Assembly (NCBI GenBank): GCA_025057735.1 | Contig: JANWUU010000223.1 | Coordinates: 1-5,683 of the forward strand | Length of the DNA: 5,683 nt | Direction of reading: 5' to 3' | Source: Burkholderiaceae bacterium | GTDB lineage: Bacteria; Pseudomonadota; Gammaproteobacteria; Burkholderiales; Burkholderiaceae | Shown: positions 1 through 5,683 of the stretch, in pieces | How the letters are laid out: every line of letters begins with the position of its first letter | How positions within the stretch are numbered: the stretch's first letter is position 1 | Notes under the pieces: model-generated | Seen by the model: only the letters and a program-made list of their open reading frames with translations | Told to the model about the DNA's origin: nothing | Databases searched by the model: none | Translations under genes and position numbers: made by a program

Positions 1-344
1 GTCCTCCGTTTGCGGATCGCCGTAGATCGCTGCCGCCTCCTCGACCGCTCTGGCAGGGCGTTCGGGCTGGCGGCCGTCGAGCGCGGCGATGAGCCGCAGG
101 CGCGCATCGAACAGTCGCTTGGCGAGCGGCTCGGCCACGTACCCCCCGGTGGCCGGCATGTCCTGGCTGAAGTATTCGAGGCTTTGGCAATAGTCGAACA
201 CGTAGAAAAACGTCTTGTGCTGCCCCGGCCCGAACAGATCCGGGCACAGGCGCGTGCCGCGCCCGAGCATTTGCCAGAACTTGGTCTTCGAGCGCACTCC
301 AAGACCGCGGTCCATTCGCGCGCAAGGAAGGCAAAGTGGCTCAT
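1..344 (-). pseudogene. hsdR-like type I restriction subunit, internally deleted and frameshifted, runs off left edge
   Basis: Seen: ATG at 344-342 opens MSHFAFLAREWTAVLE, which resembles the N-terminus of one family of type I restriction R subunits (typically MSNFAFL..EWP.VFEAA). After about 16-20 codons the family resemblance jumps to a different frame (codon starts at 300, 297 and so on). That frame reads VRSKTKFWQMLGRGTRLCPD and then LFGPGQHKTFFYVFDYCQSLEYFS, and stays open to position 1. This second part matches the HsdR superfamily 2 helicase motif VI (Q..GRGTR, 273-250) and the region after it. Everything between, including the Walker A and DEAD/DEAH motifs and the nuclease domain, is absent. 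An intact subunit of this family is several hundred residues longer. The N-terminal frame also stays open to the window edge, but its product there is Arg/Ser/Cys-rich and unlike any family member. I infer a nonfunctional remnant. The ATG overlaps the stop of the upstream ATPase gene. Recognition is from remembered family sequences, not a search. Confidence 0.8.
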
Positions 345-1507
345 GCCGCTGCTAGCTCCCGCGTTAAGTCCGCAAGCGGGATGGCTTCCACGCCGTCGCC
401 CAGCGGGAACCGTTCGCTGCCGCTATAAACCACGAAGCGCCGCTCCGGGCGGACCGTGTCGCACGCGGCATGAAAGCCGCGCTCGACGCGCGGCGCGAGG
501 CCCCGCTTCACCTCCACCGCCCATGGGTGGCGCCTACCGGGCAGCTTGAGCAGCAGGTCGATCTCAGCCCCGGCCGCCGTGCGGAAGAAGCTCGGCTCGG
601 TGCCCGCCGGCGCGGCGGCGATCAGCGACTCGACCGCGAGTCCTTCCCAGCTTGCCCCCGCCACCGGATGCGACAAAAGCGCCTCGCGGTCGCCGATGCC
701 GAGCAGCGCATGCACCAGCCCGCTGTCGCGCACGTACACCTTGGGGGACTTCACCAGTCGCTTGCGCACGTTGGCGTGCCAAGGCGTCAAGCGGCGCACG
801 AGCAGCAGATCCACCAGCAGGTCCAGGTAACGCGCTACCGTCTTGCCGTCCACGGAAAGCGCCCGCGCGAGCGCCGCGGCGTTCAGCAAGCCGCCCTGCT
901 GATGCGCCAGCATCGTCCAGAAGCGCCGCAGCGTCTCGGCCGGGATGCGCGGCCCAAGCTGAGGAATGTCGCGCTCGAGGTAGGTGCGGATGAAATCGAG
1001 CCGCCAGCGCAGGCTGGCCGCATCGGAGTCGGCGAGCAGGCTCTCGGGGAATCCGCCGCGCAGCCAGAGCGCGTCGAGCCGCTCACCGCCCACCTCCCCG
1101 GCGTCGAGCGGGCCGAGCTCCAGGTAACGAATCCGCCCCGCGAGCGATTCGCTGGACTGCCTGAGCAAATCGATCGACGCGGAGCCGAGGACCAGGAAAC
1201 GCCCCCGGCCCCGGCCGCTCACGCGGCCTTTGTCGATCAGCCCCCGAAGGCTGCGGAACAGCTCCGGGGTGCGGTGGATTTCGTCGAGGATGACCAGCTT
1301 GTCGTCATGCTGCGCAAGGTAGAGCTCCGGGTCGGCGAGCTTGGCGCGGTCGCGTTCGGATTCGAGGTCCAGATAGAGCGCGGGCCGTGTTTTGGCCAGC
1401 TCCAGCGCCAGCGTGGTCTTGCCGACCTGCCGCGGCCCGAGCAGCGCCACCGCCGGCGCTTCGGACAGGGCGGCATCGAGCTGGACGAGGAGGCGGCGCG
1501 GGATCAT
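341..1507 (-). CDS. AAA_14/DUF4143-family ATP-binding protein
   Basis: Seen, numbering from the ATG at 1507 (388 aa): Walker A GPRQVGKT at 24-31; Walker B LVILDEIH at 71-78; a sensor-1-like LVLGSAS at 105-111; the family signatures WLRGGFPES (148-156) and FIRTYLERDIPQLG (172-185). A winged-helix-like segment with SVDGKTVARYLDLL and KVYVRDSGLVHALLGI follows at about 218-271. The C-terminus has GAEIDLLL and WAVEVKRG (E315, D317, E332, K334), like the PD-(D/E)XK-type end of DUF4143 proteins. Length is usual for the family. The family is widespread, often accessory, and its cellular role is poorly defined; a role in defence or toxin-antitoxin-like control is only inference. A longer start exists at 1534 (397 aa, MESHSIIAS...). 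I prefer 1507 because homologues typically begin with MIPRRL and the 1534 ATG lies inside a palindrome. The stop (343-341) overlaps the hsdR-like ATG (344-342), so the two were probably translationally coupled. Confidence 0.9.
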   Translation of the reverse strand: MIPRRLLVQLDAALSEAPAVALLGPRQVGKTTLALELAKTRPALYLDLESERDRAKLADPELYLAQHDDKLVILDEIHRTPELFRSLRGLIDKGRVSGRGRGRFLVLGSASIDLLRQSSESLAGRIRYLELGPLDAGEVGGERLDALWLRGGFPESLLADSDAASLRWRLDFIRTYLERDIPQLGPRIPAETLRRFWTMLAHQQGGLLNAAALARALSVDGKTVARYLDLLVDLLLVRRLTPWHANVRKRLVKSPKVYVRDSGLVHALLGIGDREALLSHPVAGASWEGLAVESLIAAAPAGTEPSFFRTAAGAEIDLLLKLPGRRHPWAVEVKRGLAPRVERGFHAACDTVRPERRFVVYSGSERFPLGDGVEAIPLADLTRELAAA

Positions 1508-1510
1508 GCT

Positions 1511-1541
1511 TGCAATTATGGAGTGAGACTCCATAAATGCA
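1511..1541. promoter_or_regulatory. 31-bp palindrome, likely operator of the ATPase gene
   Basis: The left arm TGCAATTATGGAGT (1511-1524) and right arm ACTCCATAAATGCA (1528-1541) are inverted repeats of 14 bp with one mismatch, separated by GAG. It is markedly more AT-rich than its surroundings. It ends 3 bp before the preferred ATPase start codon (1507) and contains the alternative ATG (1534). Neither side has a T-tract, so it does not look like an intrinsic terminator. The size and two-fold symmetry fit the binding site of a dimeric regulator, possibly the ATPase itself through its winged-helix-like part; that last step is inference. A recombination or transfer site is an alternative. Confidence 0.6.
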
Positions 1542-1542
1542 A
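1515..1542 (-). promoter_or_regulatory. possible sigma70-type promoter within the palindrome
   Basis: On the minus strand, CATAAT (1520-1515) matches five of six bases of the -10 consensus. TTGCAT (1542-1537) lies 16 bp upstream as a weak -35 (TTG matches only). Transcription from this -10 would start near 1508, almost exactly at the ATG at 1507, giving a leaderless or nearly leaderless mRNA. This agrees with the lack of a visible Shine-Dalgarno sequence before that ATG. The palindrome covers both elements, so a bound protein would block the promoter. This is a reading by eye, not a scored prediction. Confidence 0.35.
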
Positions 1543-2014
1543 GGCAAAAGCGACGCAGAACGCCCCCATGTCGACGCGCTCGCGAAAGCTGTCCGCCCCC
1601 GAGCGCGCCGCGCGTTCCCCGAGTTTGCGCGGCGTCGAGCGGTTCTTCGCGTTCAGCGCCGCCGCAAGTGCTGCGGCACGCGCCTCCTTGATCGACCTGA
1701 GCCGATCGCGCTTGCCCCGGTGGGGCTGGCGCTGATCGCCTGGATCCAGGCGACCTTCTACCCGATGTATCGCTCGATCTTCAGCACCTAGCCGCCCAGC
1801 AGCAGCGATCCGGCCGCGCCGGCATACGCCAGCATGTGTTCGCTGAGCCGATTGCGTTGGGACCATGTGCGCCAGGTCACCACGCCAGCCCCGTATTGCC
1901 CGCACGTCAACAGCAAGCGAAGCAGCCCGCAGCAGCGCTTCGGTAGTAGCGAAGGCCTGGGCGGCAGCGTTGCTGCGCCAGTGCCGTCGGTGCGCTAAAC
2001 CAGCGTCGGGGACG
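1542..2014. other. 473-nt stretch without a convincing intact gene
   Basis: This lies between the uvrD stop and the ATPase control region. Short open frames exist on both strands (for example a minus-strand frame from 1905 and a plus-strand frame ending at 1791), but they are mostly Arg/Ala/Pro-rich and I recognise none of them. I see no RNA gene, no strong rho-independent terminator after uvrD (only a 4-bp CGCT/AGCG hairpin near 1993-2006), and no insertion-sequence ends. The most gene-like trace is given as a separate low-confidence pseudogene. Confidence 0.6.
1653..1997 (-). pseudogene. possible eroded gene with amber stops and a frameshift, function unknown
   Basis: Seen: the minus-strand frame from about 1920 reads LLLTCGQYGAGVVTWRTWSQ, then RNRLSEHMLAYAGAAGSLLLGG, an amber codon (1790-1788), VLKIERYIG, a second amber (1760-1758), and KVAWIQAISASPTGASAIG. 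It ends at TGA 1655-1653. The composition (balanced, amphipathic, hydrophobic stretches) is more protein-like than the Arg-rich neighbouring frames. Both ambers are one G-to-A change away from a Trp codon. Just upstream the better-looking frame is another one (NAAAQAFATTEALLRAASLA, about 1976-1917), which would require a frameshift near 1915. I do not recognise the protein. Chance open frames in GC-rich DNA are a serious alternative. Confidence 0.2.
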
Positions 2015-5000
2015 TCAAGCCGGCTCGAGTTTCGCCACCCCGAGCAGCAGCTCCTTCACACCGGCCGGGCCGAAGTTGATCTTCGCGCGCGCGTCCGCGC
2101 CGCTGCCCTCCAGCTTGATGATGACCCCATCGCCGAAGCGCGCGTGGCGCACGGACTGGCCGACGCGGAAGCCGTGACTGGCCGCCGCGCTTGCCACCCG
2201 CGCGGCGCCGAACGCCGGCGCCGTCAGCGCCTCACGCGCGGGCGCCGCCGCGTACGCGGCAAAGCGCGGCGTCAGCCACTTCAGGTGCTGCTCCGGGATC
2301 TCCGAGAGGAAGCGCGAGCGCACGCCGTAGCGCGTCTGGCCGTGCAGCAGGCGGCTCTGCGCGAACGACAGGTACAGCCGCCGCCGCGCGCGCGTGATCG
2401 CCACGTACATCAGCCGCCGCTCCTCCTCCAGCCCGTCGGCCTCCGTCAGGCTGTTCTCGTGCGGGAACAGCCCCTCCTCCAGGCCCGTGATGAACACGGC
2501 GTGGAATTCCAGTCCCTTGGCGGCATGCACGGTCATCAGCTGTACCGCGTCCTGCCCTTCCTGCGCCTGGTTTTCGCCCGCCTCCAGAGACGCGTGCGAT
2601 AAGAACGCCGCCAGCGGCGATGGGATCGCCGCGTCAGCCTCGGCGCGGGTGGCGGGCGCGTCGGCCGCGTAGCCCTCCTCGGCGACGAAGGCGGCGGCGG
2701 CGTTGACGAGCTCCTGCAGGTTCTCGATGCGCTCTTGGCCTTCCTTCTCGCCGCGGTAATGCGCCAGCAGGCCGCTTTTGTCGATCACCGCGTCGACGAT
2801 CTCCGGCAGCGGCAGCGCCGCGGTCTCGCGCCGCAGTTGCTGCAGCAGTTGCACGAAGGCCGCCAGACTCGCGCCCGCGCGGCCGCCGAGGCGGGGGGCG
2901 GCCGCGTGCAGGCTCACGCCGGCCTGCCGCGCGAGGTCGGCCAGTTGCTCCAGCGTGCGCGCGCCCACGCCGCGCGGCGGGAAGTTCACGACGCGCAAAA
3001 ATGCGGTGTCGTCGTCCGGATTCTCGAGCAGCCGCAGGTAGGCGAGCGCGTGCTTGACCTCGGCGCGCTCGAAGAAACGCAGGCCGCCGTAGACGCGGTA
3101 CGGGATGCCGGCGGAAAACAGCGCGTGCTCGAGCACGCGCGACTGCGCGTTGGCGCGGTACAGCACGGCGATCTCGCGCCGGGCCAACCCCTCGGCGACG
3201 AGCGTGCGGATCTCGTCGACCAGCCAGGCGGCCTCCAGGCCGTCGCTGGCGGCCTCGTAGACCCGCACCGGCTCGCCGGCGCCCGCATCCGTCCACAGGT
3301 TCTTGCCGAGCCGGCGCGCGTTGTGGCGGATCAGCGCGTTGGCGGCATCCAGGATGTGGCCGTGCGAGCGGTAGTTCTGCTCCAGCTTGATGACGTTGGC
3401 GACACGGAACTCGCGCTCGAAATCCGCCATGTTGCCGACGTGCGCGCCGCGGAAGGCGTAGATCGAGTTGTGCGTGAAGATGCCATTGGCGATGAAGTTG
3501 TGCGCCAGCGCGATATCGAGGTCGTAGACGACGGTGGAGGCCGGTTCGTGCCGCTCCACGCGCTCCACGGTGTCCATCGAACCGTCGGCCAGGAACACCT
3601 GCATGCCGGGCTGGATCGCCGCCGCGCGCGCAAACGGCAACGTGGCGTCGCCGACGCGCACCTTCTGCACCAGTTTGCCGCCGGTGATCTTGCTCAGACG
3701 ATCGGCCTCGCGCAGCGCGATCGCATAGTTGGCGCGCCAGAACTGCACGTACCAGCCACCGATGCCATCGGTGACCACCTTCACGTCGAAGCCGGCCTCG
3801 CGCACCTTCTGCGCCATTTCCTCCTTGTACAGCCGCACGTAGGCGCGGTGCTGCGGCTTGCCGCGCCCGCGGGAGGCGCCCAGGTGCAGCAGCACATCGC
3901 CTTCGTTGCCGATGCCGGAGCTGAAGGTCTCGTGCGGCTCCGAGTGCAGCAACTGCTGGTCGGCGAGCAGCCGCTTGGCGGCGGTCTCGGTGTCGATCGT
4001 CTTGTAGACGCGGGCGACGATCTTCGGATCGTCGGACAGCCCGCCGCGCCGCTCGTCGGCCTTCGGCTTGCGGTCGCCGGCGAACGGCAGCGTCGGCAAC
4101 CCGTAGCGCAGCGAGTACAGCATTTCCTGCACGCGCGCCTCCTGCGGTGTGTCGTAGCTGCCGATCACCCACACCGCATCGGCGCCCTCACGCCGGCCGC
4201 GGAAGCGGTACCCCGGCACCGGCCGCAGGTCCGGCCCGGGTCGCAGGTAGCCGCAGAAGCCCAGCCGGTAGCCGAGGCCGCGCTTGCGCATCAGGTAGAC
4301 GAAGTATTTCTCCGGCGCCTCGCCGACCGCGTAGCCGGCGAAATGCGTGTGCTCGGGCGTGGAGGTGATCTTGCGGCCGCCGCGCGTGTGGATCGTGACC
4401 AGTTCCGTGACGCCGGGCCGGCGATGCACCCGCATCACGCGCGCCGGGCCGAACTCGCCGGCGCCGATGCTGGCCCGCACCTCGTCGCCGGCCTTGACGT
4501 CCTCGATCGGCACGGTGCGGCCATCGGCCATCGTCACCTGCGTGCCGGCCACCAGGCATTGGTCGTCGTCGCCGACGGCGAACACCGCCGCGCCGCCGCC
4601 GGCCAGCAGCTTCAGCCAGCGGTACTGCAGACGGTTGGTGTCCTGAAACTCGTCCACCAGGATGTGGCGGAAGCGGCTCTGGTAATGGCTGCGGATCGCC
4701 TCGTTGCGGTCCAGCAGCTCGTAGCAGCGCAGCAGCAGCTCGGCAAAATCGACCACGCCCTCGCGCTGGCACTGCGCATCGTAGGCGGCGTACAGCTCGA
4801 CGAACTTGCGGTTGTAAGAATCGTTGACCTCGACGTCCTTGGCGCGCAGGCCGGCTTCCTTGCAGTCGTTGATGAAGTTCTGCAGGTTGCGCGGCGGGTA
4901 TTTCTGGTCGTCGACGTTGGCCGCCTTCAGCAGCCGCTTGATGGCGGCGAGCTGATCGCTCGCATCCAGGATCTGGAACGTGGCCGGCAACCCGGCGTCG

Positions 5001-5299
5001 CGGTGATGCGCCCGCAGCAGGCGGTTGCACAGGCCGTGGAAGGTACCGATCCACATGCCGCGCGTATTGATCGGCAGCAACGCCGAGATGCGCGCCAGCA
5101 TTTCGCGCGCGGCTTTGTTGGTGAAGGTCACCGCCAGGATGCCGTGCGGGCCGACGCGCCCGGTCTGGATCAGCCAGGCGATGCGAGTGGTCAGCACGCG
5201 CGTCTTTCCGCTGCCGGCGCCGGCCAGGATCAGCGCGTTCTGGTCGGGCAGCGTCACTGCCGCGAGTTGCTGTTCGTTCAAGTTCTCGAGCAGGTTCAT
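2015..5299 (-). CDS. uvrD: UvrD/PcrA-type DNA helicase precursor containing an intein
   Basis: Superfamily 1A 3'-5' DNA helicase of nucleotide excision and mismatch repair; the precursor is 1094 aa and the spliced product about 730 aa, the usual size. Seen in order: Q-motif LNEQQLAAV (7-15); Walker A AGAGSGKT (26-33, K32); motif Ia [11 protein letters not shown]; Ib GTFHGL (85-90); motif II VDEFQD (215-220, D216 and E217); motif III GDDDQ (243-247), interrupted, resuming SIYAFRGA (612-619); motif IV LEQNYRS; motif [11 protein letters not shown] (923-932); motif [11 protein letters not shown] (964-972). A C-terminal Tudor-like segment (1044-1094, [17 protein letters not shown]...) matches the RNA-polymerase-binding end of PcrA/UvrD. 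The start is fixed by an in-frame TAG 15 nt upstream of the ATG and by the family N-terminus. No Shine-Dalgarno is visible, so initiation may be leaderless or SD-independent. No LexA box was seen upstream. It is divergent from leuS. Confidence 0.96.
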   Translation of the reverse strand: MNLLENLNEQQLAAVTLPDQNALILAGAGSGKTRVLTTRIAWLIQTGRVGPHGILAVTFTNKAAREMLARISALLPINTRGMWIGTFHGLCNRLLRAHHRDAGLPATFQILDASDQLAAIKRLLKAANVDDQKYPPRNLQNFINDCKEAGLRAKDVEVNDSYNRKFVELYAAYDAQCQREGVVDFAELLLRCYELLDRNEAIRSHYQSRFRHILVDEFQDTNRLQYRWLKLLAGGGAAVFAVGDDDQCLVAGTQVTMADGRTVPIEDVKAGDEVRASIGAGEFGPARVMRVHRRPGVTELVTIHTRGGRKITSTPEHTHFAGYAVGEAPEKYFVYLMRKRGLGYRLGFCGYLRPGPDLRPVPGYRFRGRREGADAVWVIGSYDTPQEARVQEMLYSLRYGLPTLPFAGDRKPKADERRGGLSDDPKIVARVYKTIDTETAAKRLLADQQLLHSEPHETFSSGIGNEGDVLLHLGASRGRGKPQHRAYVRLYKEEMAQKVREAGFDVKVVTDGIGGWYVQFWRANYAIALREADRLSKITGGKLVQKVRVGDATLPFARAAAIQPGMQVFLADGSMDTVERVERHEPASTVVYDLDIALAHNFIANGIFTHNSIYAFRGAHVGNMADFEREFRVANVIKLEQNYRSHGHILDAANALIRHNARRLGKNLWTDAGAGEPVRVYEAASDGLEAAWLVDEIRTLVAEGLARREIAVLYRANAQSRVLEHALFSAGIPYRVYGGLRFFERAEVKHALAYLRLLENPDDDTAFLRVVNFPPRGVGARTLEQLADLARQAGVSLHAAAPRLGGRAGASLAAFVQLLQQLRRETAALPLPEIVDAVIDKSGLLAHYRGEKEGQERIENLQELVNAAAAFVAEEGYAADAPATRAEADAAIPSPLAAFLSHASLEAGENQAQEGQDAVQLMTVHAAKGLEFHAVFITGLEEGLFPHENSLTEADGLEEERRLMYVAITRARRRLYLSFAQSRLLHGQTRYGVRSRFLSEIPEQHLKWLTPRFAAYAAAPAREALTAPAFGAARVASAAASHGFRVGQSVRHARFGDGVIIKLEGSGADARAKINFGPAGVKELLLGVAKLEPA
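3467..3640 (-). other. intein C-terminal splicing region (blocks F and G)
   Basis: Precursor residues about 554-611, starting near [20 protein letters not shown], contain block F with His600 and block G ending in His610-Asn611. Asn611 cyclises to release the intein, and the next residue is Ser612 of the helicase. The left boundary is approximate. Confidence 0.85.
3641..4333 (-). other. intein central region, possible non-LAGLIDADG homing endonuclease
   Basis: Precursor residues about 323-553 (231 aa) sit where a homing endonuclease normally lies. I find no LAGLIDADG, HNH or obvious PD-(D/E)XK motif. The first part, [20 protein letters not shown] (331-350), is followed by [20 protein letters not shown] (377-396) and [10 protein letters not shown]. 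This order of two beta strands with a ten-residue Tyr335-to-Arg345 spacing, an arginine (R353), and a helix with E392 before a ryGlP segment loosely resembles GIY-YIG nucleases. However, the second motif reads RLG instead of YIG. The later part (about 430-550; e.g. [20 protein letters not shown]) is lysine/arginine-rich and could bind DNA. Activity cannot be judged; a degenerate or novel domain is equally possible. Confidence 0.4.
4334..4558 (-). other. intein N-terminal splicing region (blocks A and B)
   Basis: Precursor residues 248-322 form the N-terminal half of the Hint fold. They begin with the nucleophile Cys248 and the typical [15 protein letters not shown] loop, and end just after the TPEHTHF block B, whose Thr314 and His317 assist the first N-S acyl shift. 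The boundary at about 322 is approximate. Confidence 0.85.
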
Positions 5300-5310
5300 G
5301 CGCGGTGCGC

Positions 5311-5316
5311 ACTATA
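5311..5316 (-). promoter_or_regulatory. -10-like hexamer, candidate uvrD promoter
   Basis: On the minus strand this reads TATAGT, five of six matches to the -10 consensus, without a good -35. It lies only 11 bp before the uvrD ATG, so transcription from here would give a leader of about 5 nt. That fits the absence of a Shine-Dalgarno sequence. It is only 10 bp from the opposed leuS -10, so polymerases at the two would compete. Confidence 0.3.
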
Positions 5317-5326
5317 CCGGCGCTCC

Positions 5327-5332
5327 TATAAT
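5327..5332 (+). promoter_or_regulatory. consensus -10 hexamer, candidate leuS promoter
   Basis: TATAAT is a perfect sigma70 -10 element. No good -35 lies 16-18 bp upstream, so the promoter would be weak or activator/context dependent. Transcription would start near 5339-5340, giving leuS a leader of about 126 nt. Confidence 0.45.
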
Positions 5333-5465
5333 CGCCTGGCGTGTTTGCCGCCGTCGCGCGCGGCTTGTTGTCTGTCCGGGTGTCCTCCGCCCGCCCTGCC
5401 CTCTGGCGGCCGCGCGCCGCGGGCCGGCCCCGCGCGCGGTCGGCTCCCACCGCCCAAAGGCCACG

Positions 5466-5683
5466 ATGCGAGAAAAGTACGTTCCGCAAGAGGTTGAAGC
5501 CGCCGCGCAGGCGCACTGGCGCGCGATCGACGCCTATCGCGCCAAGGAAAACGATCCGCGCTATCCGAAAGGCAAGTTCTACCTGTGCTCGATGCTGCCG
5601 TACCCGAGCGGCAAGCTGCACATGGGGCACGTGCGCAACTACACGTTGAACGACGTGCTCTACCGCATCCTGCGCATGCGCGG
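5466..5683 (+). CDS. leuS: leucyl-tRNA synthetase, N-terminal part (runs off right edge)
   Basis: Class I aminoacyl-tRNA synthetase that charges tRNA-Leu in the cytoplasm. The 72 complete codons present start [18 protein letters not shown], the typical bacterial LeuS opening. They then contain [20 protein letters not shown] (38-57) with the HIGH-type ATP-binding signature HMGH at 52-55, followed by [15 protein letters not shown]. These residues belong to the start of the Rossmann-type catalytic domain; the CP1 editing domain and KMSKS loop lie beyond the window. A moderate Shine-Dalgarno, AAAGG (5456-5460), lies 5 nt before the ATG and supports this start. It is transcribed divergently from uvrD. 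No disruption is seen in the visible part. Confidence 0.97.
   Translation, partial: MREKYVPQEVEAAAQAHWRAIDAYRAKENDPRYPKGKFYLCSMLPYPSGKLHMGHVRNYTLNDVLYRILRMR

Larger units (their letters stand above)
3467..4558 (-). mobile_element. class-1 intein (364 aa) inserted in helicase motif III of UvrD
   Basis: The intein runs from Cys248 to Asn611 of the precursor. N-terminal block A is [20 protein letters not shown]; block B carries the expected T-x-x-H in [10 protein letters not shown] (T314, H317). Block F is [16 protein letters not shown] (592-606), and block G is GIFTHN (H610, N611), followed by Ser612 as the +1 extein nucleophile. All residues needed for standard Cys1/Asn/Ser+1 splicing are present, so it should be active. 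Removing it joins GDDDQ directly to SIYAFRGA, the intact family motif. Inteins in conserved nucleotide-binding motifs of helicases are well known; whether this exact insertion site is catalogued I cannot check. Because the extein cannot be functional unspliced, splicing probably gates UvrD activity. The base composition appears similar to the host gene by eye, arguing against a very recent arrival from a low-GC donor. Confidence 0.95.
5300..5465. promoter_or_regulatory. divergent uvrD-leuS intergenic region
   Basis: These 166 bp separate the start codons of the two genes. An AT-rich island at 5311-5332 carries opposed -10-like hexamers. The part nearest leuS (5390-5450) is extremely GC-rich with short self-complementary runs such as CCGCGCGCGG, so the leuS leader could be structured. 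No LexA box, riboswitch or T-box-like element was recognised. Confidence 0.6.

Noticed and set aside
280..300. Programmed frameshifting joining the two hsdR frames.
   Set aside because: Even with a frameshift the product would lack all motor and nuclease motifs between the N-terminus and motif VI; an internal deletion explains the structure.
10..1735. Plus-strand open frames at 10-549 and 470-1735.
   Set aside because: Both are low-information Arg/Ala/Pro-rich mirror frames of the hsdR remnant and the ATPase gene; no recognisable domain.
1758..1790. Recoded amber codons (pyrrolysine or suppression) in the possible gene at 1653-1997.
   Set aside because: Point-mutated Trp codons in a decaying gene are simpler; there is also an apparent frameshift and no recognised Pyl-dependent family.
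1986..2014. Rho-independent terminator after uvrD.
   Set aside because: Only a 4-bp stem is found and there is no following T-tract on the minus strand.
3641..4333. A canonical LAGLIDADG endonuclease in the intein.
   Set aside because: No decapeptide of that type is visible; the nearest look-alike, [10 protein letters not shown], is in the helicase extein before the intein.
5300..5465. LexA (SOS) operator for uvrD.
   Set aside because: No CTGT-N8-ACAG-type sequence is present in the intergenic region.
2735..5497. A 920-codon open frame on the plus strand.
   Set aside because: It lies antisense to uvrD, its product is a run of Ala/Arg/Val/Gln-rich sequence without motifs, and the opposite strand encodes an unmistakable helicase plus intein. 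It is a by-product of high GC content.
5341..5649. Leader peptide or T-box control of leuS, from a GTG-started frame with two TTG codons in the leader.
   Set aside because: Two Leu codons are not a significant run, the frame runs far into leuS as a shadow, there is no attenuator-like hairpin with a T-tract, and T-boxes are not expected in proteobacteria.

Overview
The window looks like a piece of a high-GC proteobacterial chromosome, most likely betaproteobacterial. That guess rests on the style of the UvrD and LeuS sequences as I remember them (the LeuS start [18 protein letters not shown], the UvrD start [15 protein letters not shown]) and not on any search. Almost all coding capacity is on the minus strand, except leuS at the right edge.

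Reading the minus strand from right to left: uvrD (5299-2015) encodes a superfamily 1A DNA repair helicase. It is interrupted by an in-frame 364-residue intein (4558-3467) placed exactly inside helicase motif III, between GDDDQ and SIYAFRGA. Splicing should restore a normal-sized helicase of about 730 residues. The intein has clear class-1 splicing blocks. Its 231-residue central region lacks a visible LAGLIDADG or HNH motif and instead bears a faint resemblance to a GIY-YIG fold. A divergent promoter region (5300-5465) separates uvrD from leuS, whose first 72 codons are present up to the window edge.

Below uvrD comes a 473-nt stretch (1542-2014) without a convincing intact gene; it may hold traces of an eroded one. 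Then follows an AAA_14/DUF4143-type ATPase gene (1507-341), preceded by a 31-bp near-perfect palindrome that overlaps a possible promoter. Its stop codon overlaps, in an ATGA arrangement, the start of a type I restriction hsdR-like gene (344 to the left edge). This hsdR is broken: the family N-terminus (MSHFAFLAREW) is joined out of frame, after about 16-20 codons, to the family's helicase motif VI and C-terminal region (VRSKTKFWQMLGRGTRLCPD). The middle of the gene is missing.

The overall picture is a conserved replication/repair and translation block (uvrD, leuS) next to an accessory, decaying restriction-modification locus. The core gene uvrD itself carries a protein-level mobile element. 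The most interesting items are the intein with its unassigned central domain and the palindrome-controlled ATPase coupled to a deleted hsdR.
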